From Rhodovulum sp. 12E13 (GTDB lineage: Bacteria; Pseudomonadota; Alphaproteobacteria; Rhodobacterales; Rhodobacteraceae), in contig NZ_QPLK01000014.1 in NCBI RefSeq assembly GCF_003340565.1, positions 44,832-108,831 of the forward strand: a stretch of 64,000 nt of DNA, in the 5' to 3' direction. Numbering within the stretch: position 1 is the first letter of the stretch; the number at the start of each line of letters is the position of its first letter. Shown here piece by piece: positions 8,561-19,005 of the stretch. A program made the position numbers and the translations under genes. A model generated the notes under the pieces. It had not been told where the DNA came from. It saw only the letters and a list, made by a program, of their open reading frames with translations, and searched no databases.

Positions 8561-9922
8561 ATGACGCGCCACGAATTGCCCAGCGGCATGGTCCGCGCGA
8601 CCGACACGACCGGCACGCACGAGGGCTACATGCCCGGCTTCGGCAACGACTTCGAAACCGAGGCGCTGCCGGGTGCCCTGCCGCAGGGCATGAACTCGCC
8701 GCAGAAGGTGAATTACGGCCTCTACGGCGAGCAGCTGTCGGGCACCGCCTTCACCGCGCCCAGCCACCAGAACGAGCGGACATGGTGCTATCGCATCCGC
8801 CCGTCGGTGAAGCACACGAGTCGCTTCCGGCGGATCGACGTGCCCTACTGGAAATCGGCCCCGAACATCGACCCCGATGTCATCTCGCTCGGCCAGTATC
8901 GCTGGGATCCGGTGCCGACCACCGACGCCGGGCTGACCTGGATCACCGGCATGCGCACGATGACCACCGCCGGCGACGTGAACACCCAGGCGGGAATGGC
9001 CGCGCACATCTACCTCGTCACCGAGTCGATGGAGGACGCCTATTTCTACTCGGCCGACTCGGAGCTGCTGGTCGTGCCGCAGCAGGGGCGCCTGCGCTTC
9101 GCCACGGAGTTGGGCGTGATCGACGTCGCCCCGCAGGAGATCGCGCTGATCCCCCGCGGGCTGGTCTACCGCGTCGAGGTGCTGGAGGGGCCGTGCCGCG
9201 GCTTCGTGTGCGAGAATTACGGCCAGAAGTTCGAGCTGCCGGGCCGCGGGCCGATCGGCGCCAACTGCATGGCCAACCGGCGCGACTTCAAGACGCCGGT
9301 CGCGGCGTTCGAGGACCGCGACGCGCCCTCCACCGTGACGGTCAAGTGGTGCGGGCAGTTCCACGTCACCGAGATCGGCCACTCGCCGCTCGACGTGGTG
9401 GCGTGGCACGGCAACTACGCGCCATGCAAGTACGACCTCTCCACCTACTGCCCCGTCGGCGCGATCCTGTTCGATCATCCCGACCCGTCGATCTTCACCG
9501 TGCTCACCGCGCCCTCGGGCGTGCCGGGCACGGCCAATATCGACTTCGTGCTGTTCCGCGAGCGCTGGATGGTGATGGAGGACACGTTCCGCCCGCCCTG
9601 GTACCACAAGAACGTCATGTCCGAGCTGATGGGCAACATCTACGGGCAGTACGACGCCAAGCCGCAAGGCTTCGTGCCGGGGGGCATGTCGCTCCACAAC
9701 ATGATGCTTCCCCACGGGCCCGACCGCGAGGCGTTCGAGAAGGCGTCGAACGCCGATCTGAAGCCCGAGAAGCTCGACGACACGATGAGCTTCATGTTCG
9801 AGACGCGCTTCCCGCAGCACCTGACCGCCTTCGCCGCCAACGAAGCGCCGCTGCAGGACGACTACATCGACTGCTGGGCCGACATCGAGAAGAAGTTCGA
9901 CGGCACGCCGGGGGTGAAATGA
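8561..9922 (+). CDS. hmgA: Homogentisate 1,2-dioxygenase
   Basis: Non-haem Fe(II) ring-cleavage enzyme opening homogentisate to maleylacetoacetate. Starts MTRHELPSG; contains [18 protein letters not shown] and the family-typical [19 protein letters not shown] near the N-terminus. Iron ligands are visible as His and Glu in [12 protein letters not shown] near residue 350 and His in [12 protein letters not shown] near residue 380. 453 residues is slightly longer than the common 430-440. Its stop overlaps the ATG of fahA. It is the first gene of the plus-strand homogentisate operon and is controlled from the palindrome upstream. Confidence 0.97.
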   Translation: MTRHELPSGMVRATDTTGTHEGYMPGFGNDFETEALPGALPQGMNSPQKVNYGLYGEQLSGTAFTAPSHQNERTWCYRIRPSVKHTSRFRRIDVPYWKSAPNIDPDVISLGQYRWDPVPTTDAGLTWITGMRTMTTAGDVNTQAGMAAHIYLVTESMEDAYFYSADSELLVVPQQGRLRFATELGVIDVAPQEIALIPRGLVYRVEVLEGPCRGFVCENYGQKFELPGRGPIGANCMANRRDFKTPVAAFEDRDAPSTVTVKWCGQFHVTEIGHSPLDVVAWHGNYAPCKYDLSTYCPVGAILFDHPDPSIFTVLTAPSGVPGTANIDFVLFRERWMVMEDTFRPPWYHKNVMSELMGNIYGQYDAKPQGFVPGGMSLHNMMLPHGPDREAFEKASNADLKPEKLDDTMSFMFETRFPQHLTAFAANEAPLQDDYIDCWADIEKKFDGTPGVK

Positions 9923-11154
9923 CCCTGGCGAGCTGGGTGGAGTCGGCGAACGGCGACACCGATTTCCCGGTGCAGAACCTGCCGTATGGCGTCTTCGACG
10001 CCGGGCTGGGGCCACGCTGCGGCGTGGCGATCGGCGACCAGATCCTTGACATGACCGAGGTGGAGCTCGGCTTCGAGCCGGAACTGTTCTCCGAGCCGGC
10101 GTGGAACCGGGTGATGGAGGCGGGGCCGGCGCTCTGGGCCGACCTGCGCGCCAAGCTGACCGAGGTGCTCTCGGACGAAAGCTACCGCGAGAGGGTCGCA
10201 CCCTGCCTCGTGCCCCAGCAGGGTGTGAAGATGCACCTGCCCTTCCGCGTCGCCGAATACACGGATTTCTACGCCGGCAAGCACCACGCGACCAATGTCG
10301 GCACCATGTTTCGCGGGGCGGAGAACGCCCTTCCGCCCAACTGGCTGTCGATCCCCATCGGCTACAACGGGCGGGCCTCGTCGGTCGTGGTGTCAGGTAC
10401 GCCGGTGCACCGGCCGCTGGGCCAGCTCAAGGGGCCTGACGACGATCTGCCCCGCTTCGGGCCGTCGCAGCGCTTCGACATCGAGCTGGAAATGGGGGCG
10501 GTGGTCGGGCAGCCGTCGAGCGGACTGGTGTCGGTCGCGCAGGCCGAGGAGATGATCTTCGGCTATGTCCTGCTCAACGACTGGTCGGCGCGCGACATCC
10601 AGTCGTGGGAGTACCAGCCGCTCGGCCCCTTCCAGGCCAAGGCGACGGCGACGACGATCAGCCCCTGGATCGTGACGGCGGCCGCGCTGGAGCCCTTCCG
10701 CGCCGAGGCGCCGCCGCGCGAGCGCCCCGTGCTGCCCTATCTGCGGCAGGAGGGGCCGGGCCTCTACGACATCGCGCTGGAGGTGGCGATCGCCTCCGCG
10801 GGCCGCGACGAGACGGTGATCGCCCGCACCAACATGCGCGAGCTCTACTGGTCGGCCGCGCAGCAGCTGGCCCACCACGCAAGCTCGGGCTGCCCCATGC
10901 GGGTGGGCGACCTGCTCGGCTCGGGCACCATCTCGGGGCCGACGAGGGACAGCCGCGGCTCGCTGCTGGAGCTGAGCTGGGGCGGAAAGGAGCCGGTGGA
11001 GATCGGCGGCGGGCAGAGCCGCAGCTTCATCGAGGACAACGACACGCTCATCCTGCGGGGGCAGGCGCAGGGCGACGGCTACTGGGTCGGCTTCGGGCCC
11101 TGCACCGGCACCGTGCTGCCCGCCGCGCCCCTGCCCGACTGGGCGAAGGAGTAA
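9919..11154 (+). CDS. fahA: Fumarylacetoacetase
   Basis: Last enzyme of the homogentisate pathway, splitting fumarylacetoacetate to fumarate and acetoacetate. The N-terminal SH3-like domain ([19 protein letters not shown]) precedes the catalytic FAH domain with [20 protein letters not shown], the metal- and substrate-binding [12 protein letters not shown], and [18 protein letters not shown]. 411 residues is normal. ATGA overlap with hmgA and a 5-bp gap to the next gene show one operon. Confidence 0.96.
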   Translation: MTLASWVESANGDTDFPVQNLPYGVFDAGLGPRCGVAIGDQILDMTEVELGFEPELFSEPAWNRVMEAGPALWADLRAKLTEVLSDESYRERVAPCLVPQQGVKMHLPFRVAEYTDFYAGKHHATNVGTMFRGAENALPPNWLSIPIGYNGRASSVVVSGTPVHRPLGQLKGPDDDLPRFGPSQRFDIELEMGAVVGQPSSGLVSVAQAEEMIFGYVLLNDWSARDIQSWEYQPLGPFQAKATATTISPWIVTAAALEPFRAEAPPRERPVLPYLRQEGPGLYDIALEVAIASAGRDETVIARTNMRELYWSAAQQLAHHASSGCPMRVGDLLGSGTISGPTRDSRGSLLELSWGGKEPVEIGGGQSRSFIEDNDTLILRGQAQGDGYWVGFGPCTGTVLPAAPLPDWAKE

Positions 11155-11159
11155 CGGAC

Positions 11160-12110
11160 ATGGCCAAGGCGTTCGCCTCTCAGGGCGATCTCACCGAAAA
11201 GCAGATCAGCTTCGGCCCCGTCGGCGAGGGGCTCTACGCCTTCACCGCCGAGGGCGACCCGAACACCGGTGTCATCGTCGGTGACGAGAGCGTGATGATC
11301 GTCGAGGCGCAGGCCACGCCGCGCCTTGCGCGCAAGGTGATCGAGTGTGTCCGCTCGGTCACCGACAAGCCGATCAGCCACCTCGTGATGACGCATTACC
11401 ACGCCGTGCGCGTGCTCGGCGCCTCGGCCTACGGGGCGCGCGAGGTCATCATGTCGGACACGGCCCGGGCGATGGTGGCCGAGCGCGGGCAGGAGGACTG
11501 GGAGAGCGAGTTCGCCCGCTTCCCGCGCCTGTTCGAGGGGCACGAGGAGATCCCCGGCCTGACCTGGCCCACCACCACGTTCAGCGACCGCATGACCATC
11601 TACCTCGGCAACCGGCGCGTCGACATCATGACGCTCGGGCGCGCCCACACCGCGGGCGACGCGGTGGTGTGGGTGCCCGACGACGAGGTGATGTTCACCG
11701 GCGACATCGTGGAATACCACTCGGCCTGCTATTGCGGCGACGGCCATTTCGAGGACTGGCCCGAGACGCTGGCCAATATCGCGGCGTTCGAGCCGCGCGC
11801 CATCGCGCCGGGGCGCGGCGACGCGCTGGTGGGCGAGAAGAGGGTGGGCGAGGCCATCGCCAACACCGCCGATTTCGTCCGCTCCACCTACAAGCCGGCC
11901 GAGCGCGTCGCCGCCAAGGGCGGCACGCTGAAGGAGGCGTGGGACGCGGTGCGCGCCGAGTGCGACCCGAAGTTCTCCGACTACGCGATCTACGAGCACT
12001 GCCTGCCCTTCAACGTGGCCCGCGCCTACGACGAGGCGCGCGGCATCGACACCCCCCGCATCTGGACCGCCGAGCGCGACCGCCGGATGTGGGAGGCGCT
12101 GCAGGGCTGA
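11160..12110 (+). CDS. Metallo-beta-lactamase-fold protein with degenerate metal motifs
   Basis: 316-residue MBL-fold protein inside the homogentisate operon. The fold is clear (GVIVGDESVMIVEAQATP, THYHAV, LGRAHTAGDAVVWVPDDEVMFTGDIV), but the metal site is eroded. The HxHxDH motif reads HYHAVR, losing Asp and the third His, and the PGHG loop reads PGRG. The HTAGD and TGD elements are retained. It could be an altered hydrolase, a single-metal enzyme or a non-catalytic binding protein. The substitutions may be a feature of a whole subfamily in similar clusters, since the rest of the sequence shows no decay. A role with a homogentisate-pathway thioester or lactone is conceivable but not shown. 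Confidence 0.8.
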   Translation: MAKAFASQGDLTEKQISFGPVGEGLYAFTAEGDPNTGVIVGDESVMIVEAQATPRLARKVIECVRSVTDKPISHLVMTHYHAVRVLGASAYGAREVIMSDTARAMVAERGQEDWESEFARFPRLFEGHEEIPGLTWPTTTFSDRMTIYLGNRRVDIMTLGRAHTAGDAVVWVPDDEVMFTGDIVEYHSACYCGDGHFEDWPETLANIAAFEPRAIAPGRGDALVGEKRVGEAIANTADFVRSTYKPAERVAAKGGTLKEAWDAVRAECDPKFSDYAIYEHCLPFNVARAYDEARGIDTPRIWTAERDRRMWEALQG

Positions 12111-12130
12111 GACGCGGCCGGGAGAGAGAC

Positions 12131-13750
12131 ATGAACAAGGTCTTCGAGGTTCCGCTCTACGCCTACACCCGCTCGCCCGACCAGGAGGCGGCGGTGCCGG
12201 TGCGGCATGCGGCGATCGTGGTGGGCGCGGGGCCGGTGGGGCTGGCCGCCGCGATTGACCTTGCGCAACAGGGCGTCGAGGTCGTCGTGCTCGACGACAA
12301 CGACAAGGTGTCCTCCGGCTCGCGGGCGATCTGCTTCGCCAAGCGCCCGCTCGAGATCCTCGACCGGCTGGGCTGCGGCCGCGAGACGGTCGAGAAGGGC
12401 GTGCAGTGGAACCTCGGCAAGGTGTTCTTCGACGCCCGCAAGGTGTTCGAGTTCGACCTGCTGCCCGAGGGCGGCCACGAGTTCCCCGCCTTCGTGAACC
12501 TCCAGCAATACCACCTCGAGGACTACCTCGTGCGCCGCGTCCGCCAGTTGCAGGCCGAAGGCGCCGAGATCGAGATCCGCGGCGGCAACCGGGTGACGGC
12601 GGTCGAGGAGAGGGGCGACCGCGTGGCCCTGACCGTCGACACGCCAGGGGGGCCGTATGCCGTCGAGGCCGACTGGCTGATCGCCTGCGACGGGGCGGGC
12701 TCGCCGATCCGCTCGATGATGGGGCTCGATTTCGTCGGCCGCGTGTTCGAGGACAACTTCCTGATCGCCGACGTGGTGATGGAGGCCGATTTCCCGACCG
12801 AGCGGTGGTTCTGGTTCGACCCGCCGTTCAACCGCGGCCAGTCGGCGCTGCTGCACAAGCAGCCCGACGGCGTGTGGCGGATCGACCTGCAGCTGGGCCG
12901 GGACATCGACAAGGACGAGGAGAAGAAGCCCGAGAACGTGATCCCGCGGCTCAACGCGATGCTGGGCGAGGACGTGGCGTTCGAGCTGGAATGGGTGTCG
13001 ATCTACACCTTCCAGTGCCGGCGGATGGAGCGGTTCCGCCACGGGCGCGTGATCTTCGCGGGCGATGCGGCTCACCAGGTCAGCCCGTTCGGGGCGCGCG
13101 GGGCCAACGGCGGGTTGCAGGATGCCGACAACCTCGCCTGGAAGCTCGCGCTGGTGATGAAGGGGCAGGCGCCCGACACCCTGCTCGACAGCTACGACGA
13201 CGAGCGCATCTTTGGCGCCGACGAGAACATTCTCAACTCCACGCGCTCGACCGACTTCATCACGCCGAAATCCGAGACGAGCCGCCTCTTCCGCGACGCG
13301 GTGCTCGATCTGGCCGAGCGCCACCCCTTCGCCCGGCCGCTGGTGAACTCGGGCCGGCTGTCGGTGCCCTGCACCTACGACGGCTCGCCCCTGAACGGCC
13401 CCGACGGGCTGCCCGGCGGGCCGGCTCGCACGCGGCCCGGGTCGCCCTGCCCAGACGCGCCCCTTGCTGGCGGCTATCTGCTGCGGCGGCTCGGAGACGG
13501 GTTCACCCTGCTGACCGTCAACGCCGAGGCCCCCGAGACGCTGGAGGAAGACGGGATCGTGGCGACGCGGCTGGCGCTGGCGGCGGCCGACGATCCCGAG
13601 GGCTATCTGCGCGAACGGTATCTGGGGGAGGCGGCGAGCGCCGTCTACCTGATCCGGCCCGACCAGCACGTGGCCGCGCGGTTCGAGACATTCGACGAGG
13701 CCGCGCTGCGGCGTGCCCTGCGCCGCGCCACCGGCAGGGAGGCCGCATGA
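12131..13750 (+). CDS. FAD-dependent aromatic-ring monooxygenase (PheA/TfdB type)
   Basis: Group A flavoprotein hydroxylase: Rossmann motif VVGAGPVGLAAAIDLA near residue 35, DG motif LIACDGAGSPIR near residue 190, and the GDAAHQVSPFGARGANGG motif near residue 310 that binds the FAD ribityl chain. The C-terminal thioredoxin-like domain, as in 3-(3-hydroxyphenyl)propionate and phenol hydroxylases, is present. 539 residues. GAGAGAG ribosome-binding site. Its place between fahA and the TRAP transporter suggests that it makes homogentisate, or a precursor of it, from an imported hydroxyphenylacetate or hydroxybenzoate. The exact substrate cannot be read from sequence. Confidence 0.85.
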   Translation: MNKVFEVPLYAYTRSPDQEAAVPVRHAAIVVGAGPVGLAAAIDLAQQGVEVVVLDDNDKVSSGSRAICFAKRPLEILDRLGCGRETVEKGVQWNLGKVFFDARKVFEFDLLPEGGHEFPAFVNLQQYHLEDYLVRRVRQLQAEGAEIEIRGGNRVTAVEERGDRVALTVDTPGGPYAVEADWLIACDGAGSPIRSMMGLDFVGRVFEDNFLIADVVMEADFPTERWFWFDPPFNRGQSALLHKQPDGVWRIDLQLGRDIDKDEEKKPENVIPRLNAMLGEDVAFELEWVSIYTFQCRRMERFRHGRVIFAGDAAHQVSPFGARGANGGLQDADNLAWKLALVMKGQAPDTLLDSYDDERIFGADENILNSTRSTDFITPKSETSRLFRDAVLDLAERHPFARPLVNSGRLSVPCTYDGSPLNGPDGLPGGPARTRPGSPCPDAPLAGGYLLRRLGDGFTLLTVNAEAPETLEEDGIVATRLALAAADDPEGYLRERYLGEAASAVYLIRPDQHVAARFETFDEAALRRALRRATGREAA

Positions 13751-13962
13751 GCCCGCTCACGCTGGAGCCGAACATCGACCGGCCCGACGATTTCTACGCC
13801 GATCTGCTGGCTGCCCACGAGGGGCTGGGCAAGGCGCAGTCGGACGCGCTGAATGCGCGGCTCGTGCTGATCCTCGCCAACCATGTCGGCGACAGAGAGG
13901 TGCTGCGGCAGGCGCTCGCCGCCGCGGCCGAGACCCATCCCAGGGAGGAGGACCCGAAATGA
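13747..13962 (+). CDS. DUF2783 protein
   Basis: 71-residue acidic, helix-rich protein (RPDDFYADLLAAHEGLGKAQSDALNARLVLILANHVGD), which I recognise as the DUF2783 pattern. Its start overlaps the monooxygenase stop (ATGA) and its stop overlaps the dctP start, so it is translationally coupled on both sides. Function is unknown; the coupling to a flavin monooxygenase suggests a small partner or subunit of that enzyme, which is inference. Confidence 0.75.
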   Translation: MSPLTLEPNIDRPDDFYADLLAAHEGLGKAQSDALNARLVLILANHVGDREVLRQALAAAAETHPREEDPK

Positions 13963-14996
13963 CCCGACCCGTGACCACGCTGACAAGGCTGATGGCGACC
14001 GCCGCCATTGCCGCCGGCACGCTTGCCGGCACCGCGGCCCAGGCCGACGTGACCCTGGTCATGTCGTCGTGGCTGCCGCCGCGCCACCCCATCGTCGTCA
14101 ACGCCATGAAGCCCTGGGCGCGCGAGATCGCCGACGTGACCGAGGGCCGCGTCGCCGTGCGCGTGCTGGCCAAGCCGCTGGGCGCCCCGCCCGCCCATTA
14201 CGACATGGCGCGCGACGGGGTGGCCGACATCACCTACGGCCTGCATTCGTTCACCACCGACGACCGGTTCGAGCGCTCGCGCATCGGCCAGTTCTCGTTC
14301 ATCGGCGACGACGCGGTGTCGGGCTCGACGGCATTCTGGAACGTCTACACAGGCATGCTCGACGCCGAGGCCGAGCACGAGGGCACGCAGCTTCTGGGCC
14401 TGTTCGTCCACGGCCCCGGCGTGTTGCACAACAACGTCCGCAAGATCGAGAGCGTCGAGGATATCGAGGGCCTCAAGATCCGCACGCCGGGCGGCTACAT
14501 CGCCGACCTGATGGAAGACCTGGGCGCCACGACCCTCTTCATGTCGTCGGGCGAGGTGTATGAAAAGCTCTCGCGCGGGGTGATCGACGGCGTCACCTTC
14601 ACCTACGAGGCGCTGACCGCCTTCAACCTGACCGACGACCTGCAATACACGATGCGGGTGCCGGGCGGCCTCTACAATACCACCTGGTTTCTCGTGATGA
14701 ACGGCGACAAGTGGGCCGAGATCTCCGAAGTGGACCAGGAAGCGATCATGTCGATCTCCGGCGAGGCCTTCGCGACGCGCGTCGGCGAGGCGTGGAACGC
14801 CGCCGACGAGGCCGCGCTGGAAGAGATCCGCGAGGCCGGCATCGAGATCCACGACGCCCCGGCCCCACTCCTCGACCAGATCAGGAGCCGCGCGGCCACC
14901 TACGAGCAGCAATGGGCCGACATGATCGCCGAAGACGGCTTCGACGGCACCGCCGCGCTCGAGGCGATGCGCGGGCAGACGGGCGTGGCGTTCTGA
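13959..14996 (+). CDS. dctP: TRAP transporter substrate-binding protein (DctP family)
   Basis: Periplasmic solute receptor of a TRAP transporter. Signal peptide residues 1 to about 29 (ending TAAQA), then VTLVMSSWLPPRHPIVVNAMKPW. The conserved core includes EDIEGLKIRTPGGYIADLMEDLGA, whose Arg (in KIRTPG) normally forms the salt bridge to the ligand carboxylate, so a carboxylic acid ligand is likely. 345 residues. A GGAGGAGG ribosome-binding site lies within the end of the DUF2783 gene. In this operon the ligand should be an aromatic acid feeding homogentisate catabolism. Confidence 0.92.
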   Translation: MTRPVTTLTRLMATAAIAAGTLAGTAAQADVTLVMSSWLPPRHPIVVNAMKPWAREIADVTEGRVAVRVLAKPLGAPPAHYDMARDGVADITYGLHSFTTDDRFERSRIGQFSFIGDDAVSGSTAFWNVYTGMLDAEAEHEGTQLLGLFVHGPGVLHNNVRKIESVEDIEGLKIRTPGGYIADLMEDLGATTLFMSSGEVYEKLSRGVIDGVTFTYEALTAFNLTDDLQYTMRVPGGLYNTTWFLVMNGDKWAEISEVDQEAIMSISGEAFATRVGEAWNAADEAALEEIREAGIEIHDAPAPLLDQIRSRAATYEQQWADMIAEDGFDGTAALEAMRGQTGVAF

Positions 14997-14999
14997 TCC

Positions 15000-15545
15000 A
15001 TGGCCGACAGGCGTGACACCGGGGCCTCCCCTGCCAAGGGGGAGGCCTTTCTCGACATCCGCCCGCTCCTCGAGCGGTCGCTGGGCCTTGGCGCGGCGCT
15101 GATCCTGTTCGCGCTGGTGCTGATCACCTGCGTCGACGTGGTGGGGCGCTACTTCCTCGACGCGCCGCTCTCGGGCGCGTTCGAGCTGACCGAGGTGCTT
15201 CTGGCCGCGCTCGTCTTCGCCGCGCTGCCGCTGACGACAGAGCGGCGCGAGCATGTCGAGGTCGACCTCGTGACCGGCTTTCTCGGGCCGCGCGCGCGGC
15301 AGCTGCTGGCGGCCTTCGCCGGGTTGTTCTCGGCGGCGCTGCTGGCCACCTTCGCGTGGCGGCTTGCCACCCACGCAATGCGCTCGATGCAGGACGGGGC
15401 GGTGACCAACGCGCTCGAGATCCCGCTGGCGCCCTTCGGCTTTCTCGCCGCCTTCTCCTGCCTCGTCAGCGCCTTCATCGCCTTCCTGCGGGGCATCCAG
15501 CCGCCCGCGCCCTCGGACCATCATGGCGAGGAGGGCGCGCTTTGA
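15000..15545 (+). CDS. dctQ: TRAP transporter small permease (DctQ family)
   Basis: 181-residue membrane protein with four predicted helices. The first (LGLGAALILFALVLITCVDVVGRYFL) carries the family-typical DVxGRY motif, followed by the ELTEVLLAALVFAALPLTT helix and a REHVEVDLV loop. The charged N-terminal 20 residues and C-terminal tail are cytoplasmic. It starts 3 bp after dctP and overlaps dctM. It forms the QM membrane complex with DctM. Confidence 0.92.
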   Translation: MADRRDTGASPAKGEAFLDIRPLLERSLGLGAALILFALVLITCVDVVGRYFLDAPLSGAFELTEVLLAALVFAALPLTTERREHVEVDLVTGFLGPRARQLLAAFAGLFSAALLATFAWRLATHAMRSMQDGAVTNALEIPLAPFGFLAAFSCLVSAFIAFLRGIQPPAPSDHHGEEGAL

Positions 15546-16858
15546 CAGAGTCGCTGATCGGCTTCGGCGTGCTGCTCGCGCTGATCCTCGCCCGCGTGCC
15601 CATCGCCTTCGCCATGGCCGCGGTGGGCGGGATCGGCTTCGCGCTCCTGCGCGGGTGGGAGCCGGCCTGGGCGATGACGGGGCAGGTGGCCTTCGACACC
15701 GCGCTCTCCTACTCGCTGTCGGTCATCCCGCTGTTCATCTTCATGGGGAACGTGCTGGCCGCCTCGGGCGTGGCGCACGGCCTGTTCGCGGGCGCCAACC
15801 GGCTGTTCGGGCGCACCAGGGGCGGGCTGGCGATGGCGTCGGTCTTTTCCTGCGGGGGGTTCTCGGCCGTCTGCGGCTCGTCGCTGGCCACGGCGGCGAC
15901 GATGTCGAAGGTCGCCATGCCCTCGATGCGGCGCTTCGGCTACGACGACCGGATCGCCACCGGCTCGATCGCCGCCGGCGGCACGCTCGGCATCCTGATC
16001 CCGCCCTCGGTGATCCTGATCATCTACGGCCTGCTGACCGAGACGAACATCGCCAAGCTGTTCATCGCCGGGATCATCCCCGGCATCATCGGCGTGATCC
16101 TCTACCTCGTGGCGGTGAAGGTGGCGGTGGCGCTGAACCCCGGCCTCGCCCCCGACACCGAGGCGCAGGAGCCCATGACGCGGGCCGACCTGATCGGCGT
16201 GCTCTGCGTGCTGGGGCTGTTCGTCTTCATCATGGCGGGCATTTACGGCGGATTCTTCACCCCCACCGAGGCCGCCGGCATGGGCGCGGGCGCGGCGGTT
16301 CTGATCGCCGTCGCGCTGCGCACCATGACCTTGCGCGACTTCTTCGTCGCCACCTACGACTCGATCCGGGCAACGGCGATGATCTTCGCCGTCATCATCG
16401 GGGCGGAGCTGTTCACCAACTTCGTCAACTTCGCCGGGCTTCCCGATGCGCTGGCGGTGACTGTGGCGGAGTATCAGCTGCCCGTCTGGGCGGTGATGGC
16501 CTTCATCGTGGTGGTCTACCTGATCCTCGGCTGCGTGCTGGAGAGCCTGTCGATGATCCTGCTGACCGTGCCCGTCTTCTACCCGCTGATGTTCGAGCTG
16601 CCCTTCGCCAACGAGCTGCTGCTCGATCCCGAGAACGCGCTGATCTGGTTCGCCATCGTCGTCGTCGTGGCGACCGAGATCAGCCTCATCACGCCGCCCG
16701 TGGGCATGAACGTGTTCGTCCTCAAGGGCGTGCTGCGCGACGTCTCGCTCGGCACGATCTTTCGCGGCGTCCTGCCGTTCTGGATGGCCGACATCGTGCG
16801 GCTGACGCTCCTGATCCTTGTGCCGGGCCTGTCCCTCTGGCTGGTCGGGGCCATGTAA
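15542..16858 (+). CDS. dctM: TRAP transporter large permease (DctM family)
   Basis: Na+-driven translocation subunit with about 12 membrane segments, 438 residues. Family motifs present: SVIPLFIFMGNVLAASG, GGLAMASVFSCGGFSAVCGSS and TPPVGMNVFVLKG. Translation probably starts at a TTG overlapping the dctQ stop (TTGA), with GAGGAGGG upstream; an internal ATG would remove most of the first helix. Last gene of the transporter, followed by a hairpin. Confidence 0.93.
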   Translation: MTESLIGFGVLLALILARVPIAFAMAAVGGIGFALLRGWEPAWAMTGQVAFDTALSYSLSVIPLFIFMGNVLAASGVAHGLFAGANRLFGRTRGGLAMASVFSCGGFSAVCGSSLATAATMSKVAMPSMRRFGYDDRIATGSIAAGGTLGILIPPSVILIIYGLLTETNIAKLFIAGIIPGIIGVILYLVAVKVAVALNPGLAPDTEAQEPMTRADLIGVLCVLGLFVFIMAGIYGGFFTPTEAAGMGAGAAVLIAVALRTMTLRDFFVATYDSIRATAMIFAVIIGAELFTNFVNFAGLPDALAVTVAEYQLPVWAVMAFIVVVYLILGCVLESLSMILLTVPVFYPLMFELPFANELLLDPENALIWFAIVVVVATEISLITPPVGMNVFVLKGVLRDVSLGTIFRGVLPFWMADIVRLTLLILVPGLSLWLVGAM

Positions 16859-16878
16859 GGGGGGCAGGGGATGGTCAC

Positions 16879-16900
16879 GGGCGCCGCGCGAGTGGCGCCC
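16879..16900. terminator. Hairpin after the TRAP genes
   Basis: Perfect 7-bp stem GGGCGCC / GGCGCCC with an 8-base loop, 20 bp after the dctM stop and 76 bp before the hppD ATG. No T-run follows, so termination would be weak or Rho-assisted. It may partly separate hppD expression from the upstream operon. Confidence 0.35.
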
Positions 16901-16975
16901 GCACAACCCCGCGGGCCGGGGCACTGGAACGCGCGTGGAGGGCACGCAAGCCACGCGCAGATCAGGAGGTTTCCG

Positions 16976-18091
<1,116 letters not shown>

Positions 18092-18097
18092 TCGTGC

Positions 18098-18129
18098 GCT
18101 CCGGGGCCGGGCCGGGGCGGCCCCGGAGC
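18098..18129. terminator. Bidirectional GC hairpin between convergent hppD and the FAH-family gene
   Basis: Perfect 11-bp stem GCTCCGGGGCC / GGCCCCGGAGC with a 10-base loop, in the 61-bp gap between two convergent stop codons. Position favours termination of both transcripts, although there is no T-tract. Confidence 0.5.
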
Positions 18130-18152
18130 GGCGCAGCCCGCGCAGGTGCGGG

Positions 18153-18836
18153 TCAGGTCACCGTCACCGTCAGGGGCGCGAGGCCGGCGATTGTCAGGTC
18201 CATCACGTCGCCGCGTGCCACCGGCCCGACGCCCGCCGGCGTGCCCGACAGGATGACGTCGCCTGCGGCAAGCTCGAAATACTCCGACAGATACGCGATC
18301 ATCTCGGGCACCTTCCAGATCATCTGGGCCAGATCGCCCTGCTGCCGCATCTCGCCGTTCACCCTGAGCGCGATCTCGCCCTCGGAGGGGTGGCCGATGG
18401 CAGATACCGGGTGGACCGGGCCGACCGGGGCCGAGTGCTCGAACGCCTTGCCGATCTCCCACGGCCGGCCCGCACGCTTCATCTCGCCCTGCAGGTCGCG
18501 CCGCGTCATGTCGAGTGCGGCGGCGTAGCCGAAGACATGGTCGAGCGCCCGCTCCACCGGGATGTCGGTGCCGCCGGAGCGGAGAAACACCGCCAGTTCG
18601 GCCTCGTGGTGAACGTCCGCGCTGCGCGGCGGATAGGGGAAGCGGCCCGAGGCGTCGAGGTTCGAGGGGTTCTTCTGGAAGAAGAAGGGCGGCTCGCGGG
18701 TCGGGTCGTGGCCCATCTCGACGGCATGCGCGGCATAGTTGCGCCCGATGCAGTAGACGCGCCGCACCGGAAAGGCGCCGCCCCCGGATACGGGCACGGC
18801 CGGGGCGGGGTGCGGGTCGATCACGAATTCCGTCAT
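18153..18836 (-). CDS. nagK: Fumarylacetoacetate hydrolase family protein, fumarylpyruvate-hydrolase-like
   Basis: 227-residue single-domain FAH-family hydrolase. The sequence [16 protein letters not shown] followed by [13 protein letters not shown] closely matches NagK fumarylpyruvate hydrolase of the gentisate route. The metal-binding [12 protein letters not shown]lu pair and [15 protein letters not shown] are present. The ATG at 18836 with GAGGAG upstream gives the family N-terminus. It would cleave fumarylpyruvate to fumarate and pyruvate. No gentisate dioxygenase is seen in the window, so the ring-cleavage partner is missing or this enzyme serves another acylpyruvate. It runs divergent from the second MarR gene. 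Confidence 0.8.
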   Translation of the reverse strand: MTEFVIDPHPAPAVPVSGGGAFPVRRVYCIGRNYAAHAVEMGHDPTREPPFFFQKNPSNLDASGRFPYPPRSADVHHEAELAVFLRSGGTDIPVERALDHVFGYAAALDMTRRDLQGEMKRAGRPWEIGKAFEHSAPVGPVHPVSAIGHPSEGEIALRVNGEMRQQGDLAQMIWKVPEMIAYLSEYFELAAGDVILSGTPAGVGPVARGDVMDLTIAGLAPLTVTVT

Positions 18837-18970
18837 GGATGGCTCCTCGGTGACACTCCTCCCCCTGCTAGACCGTCTTGCCGCCAGGATCGACGGTGCC
18901 TGTGGCGACACAGGCGCCAGCGCCGCGCGCCTTCCCCCTTGCGGCGCGGCGCGACTTCGCCATGATCAGA

Positions 18971-18988
18971 TCGTTGCATGCGAAACGA
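18971..18988. promoter_or_regulatory. Operator-like inverted repeat before the second MarR gene
   Basis: TCGTT (18971-18975) and AACGA (18984-18988) flank a palindromic GCATGC core, 17 bp upstream of the marR ATG. The half ATCGTTGC (18970-18977) is identical to part of the marR/hmgA operator at 8505-8512, suggesting autoregulation by a related protein. Confidence 0.45.
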
Positions 18989-19005
18989 CAGGAGGTGCAT
19001 GCCCC

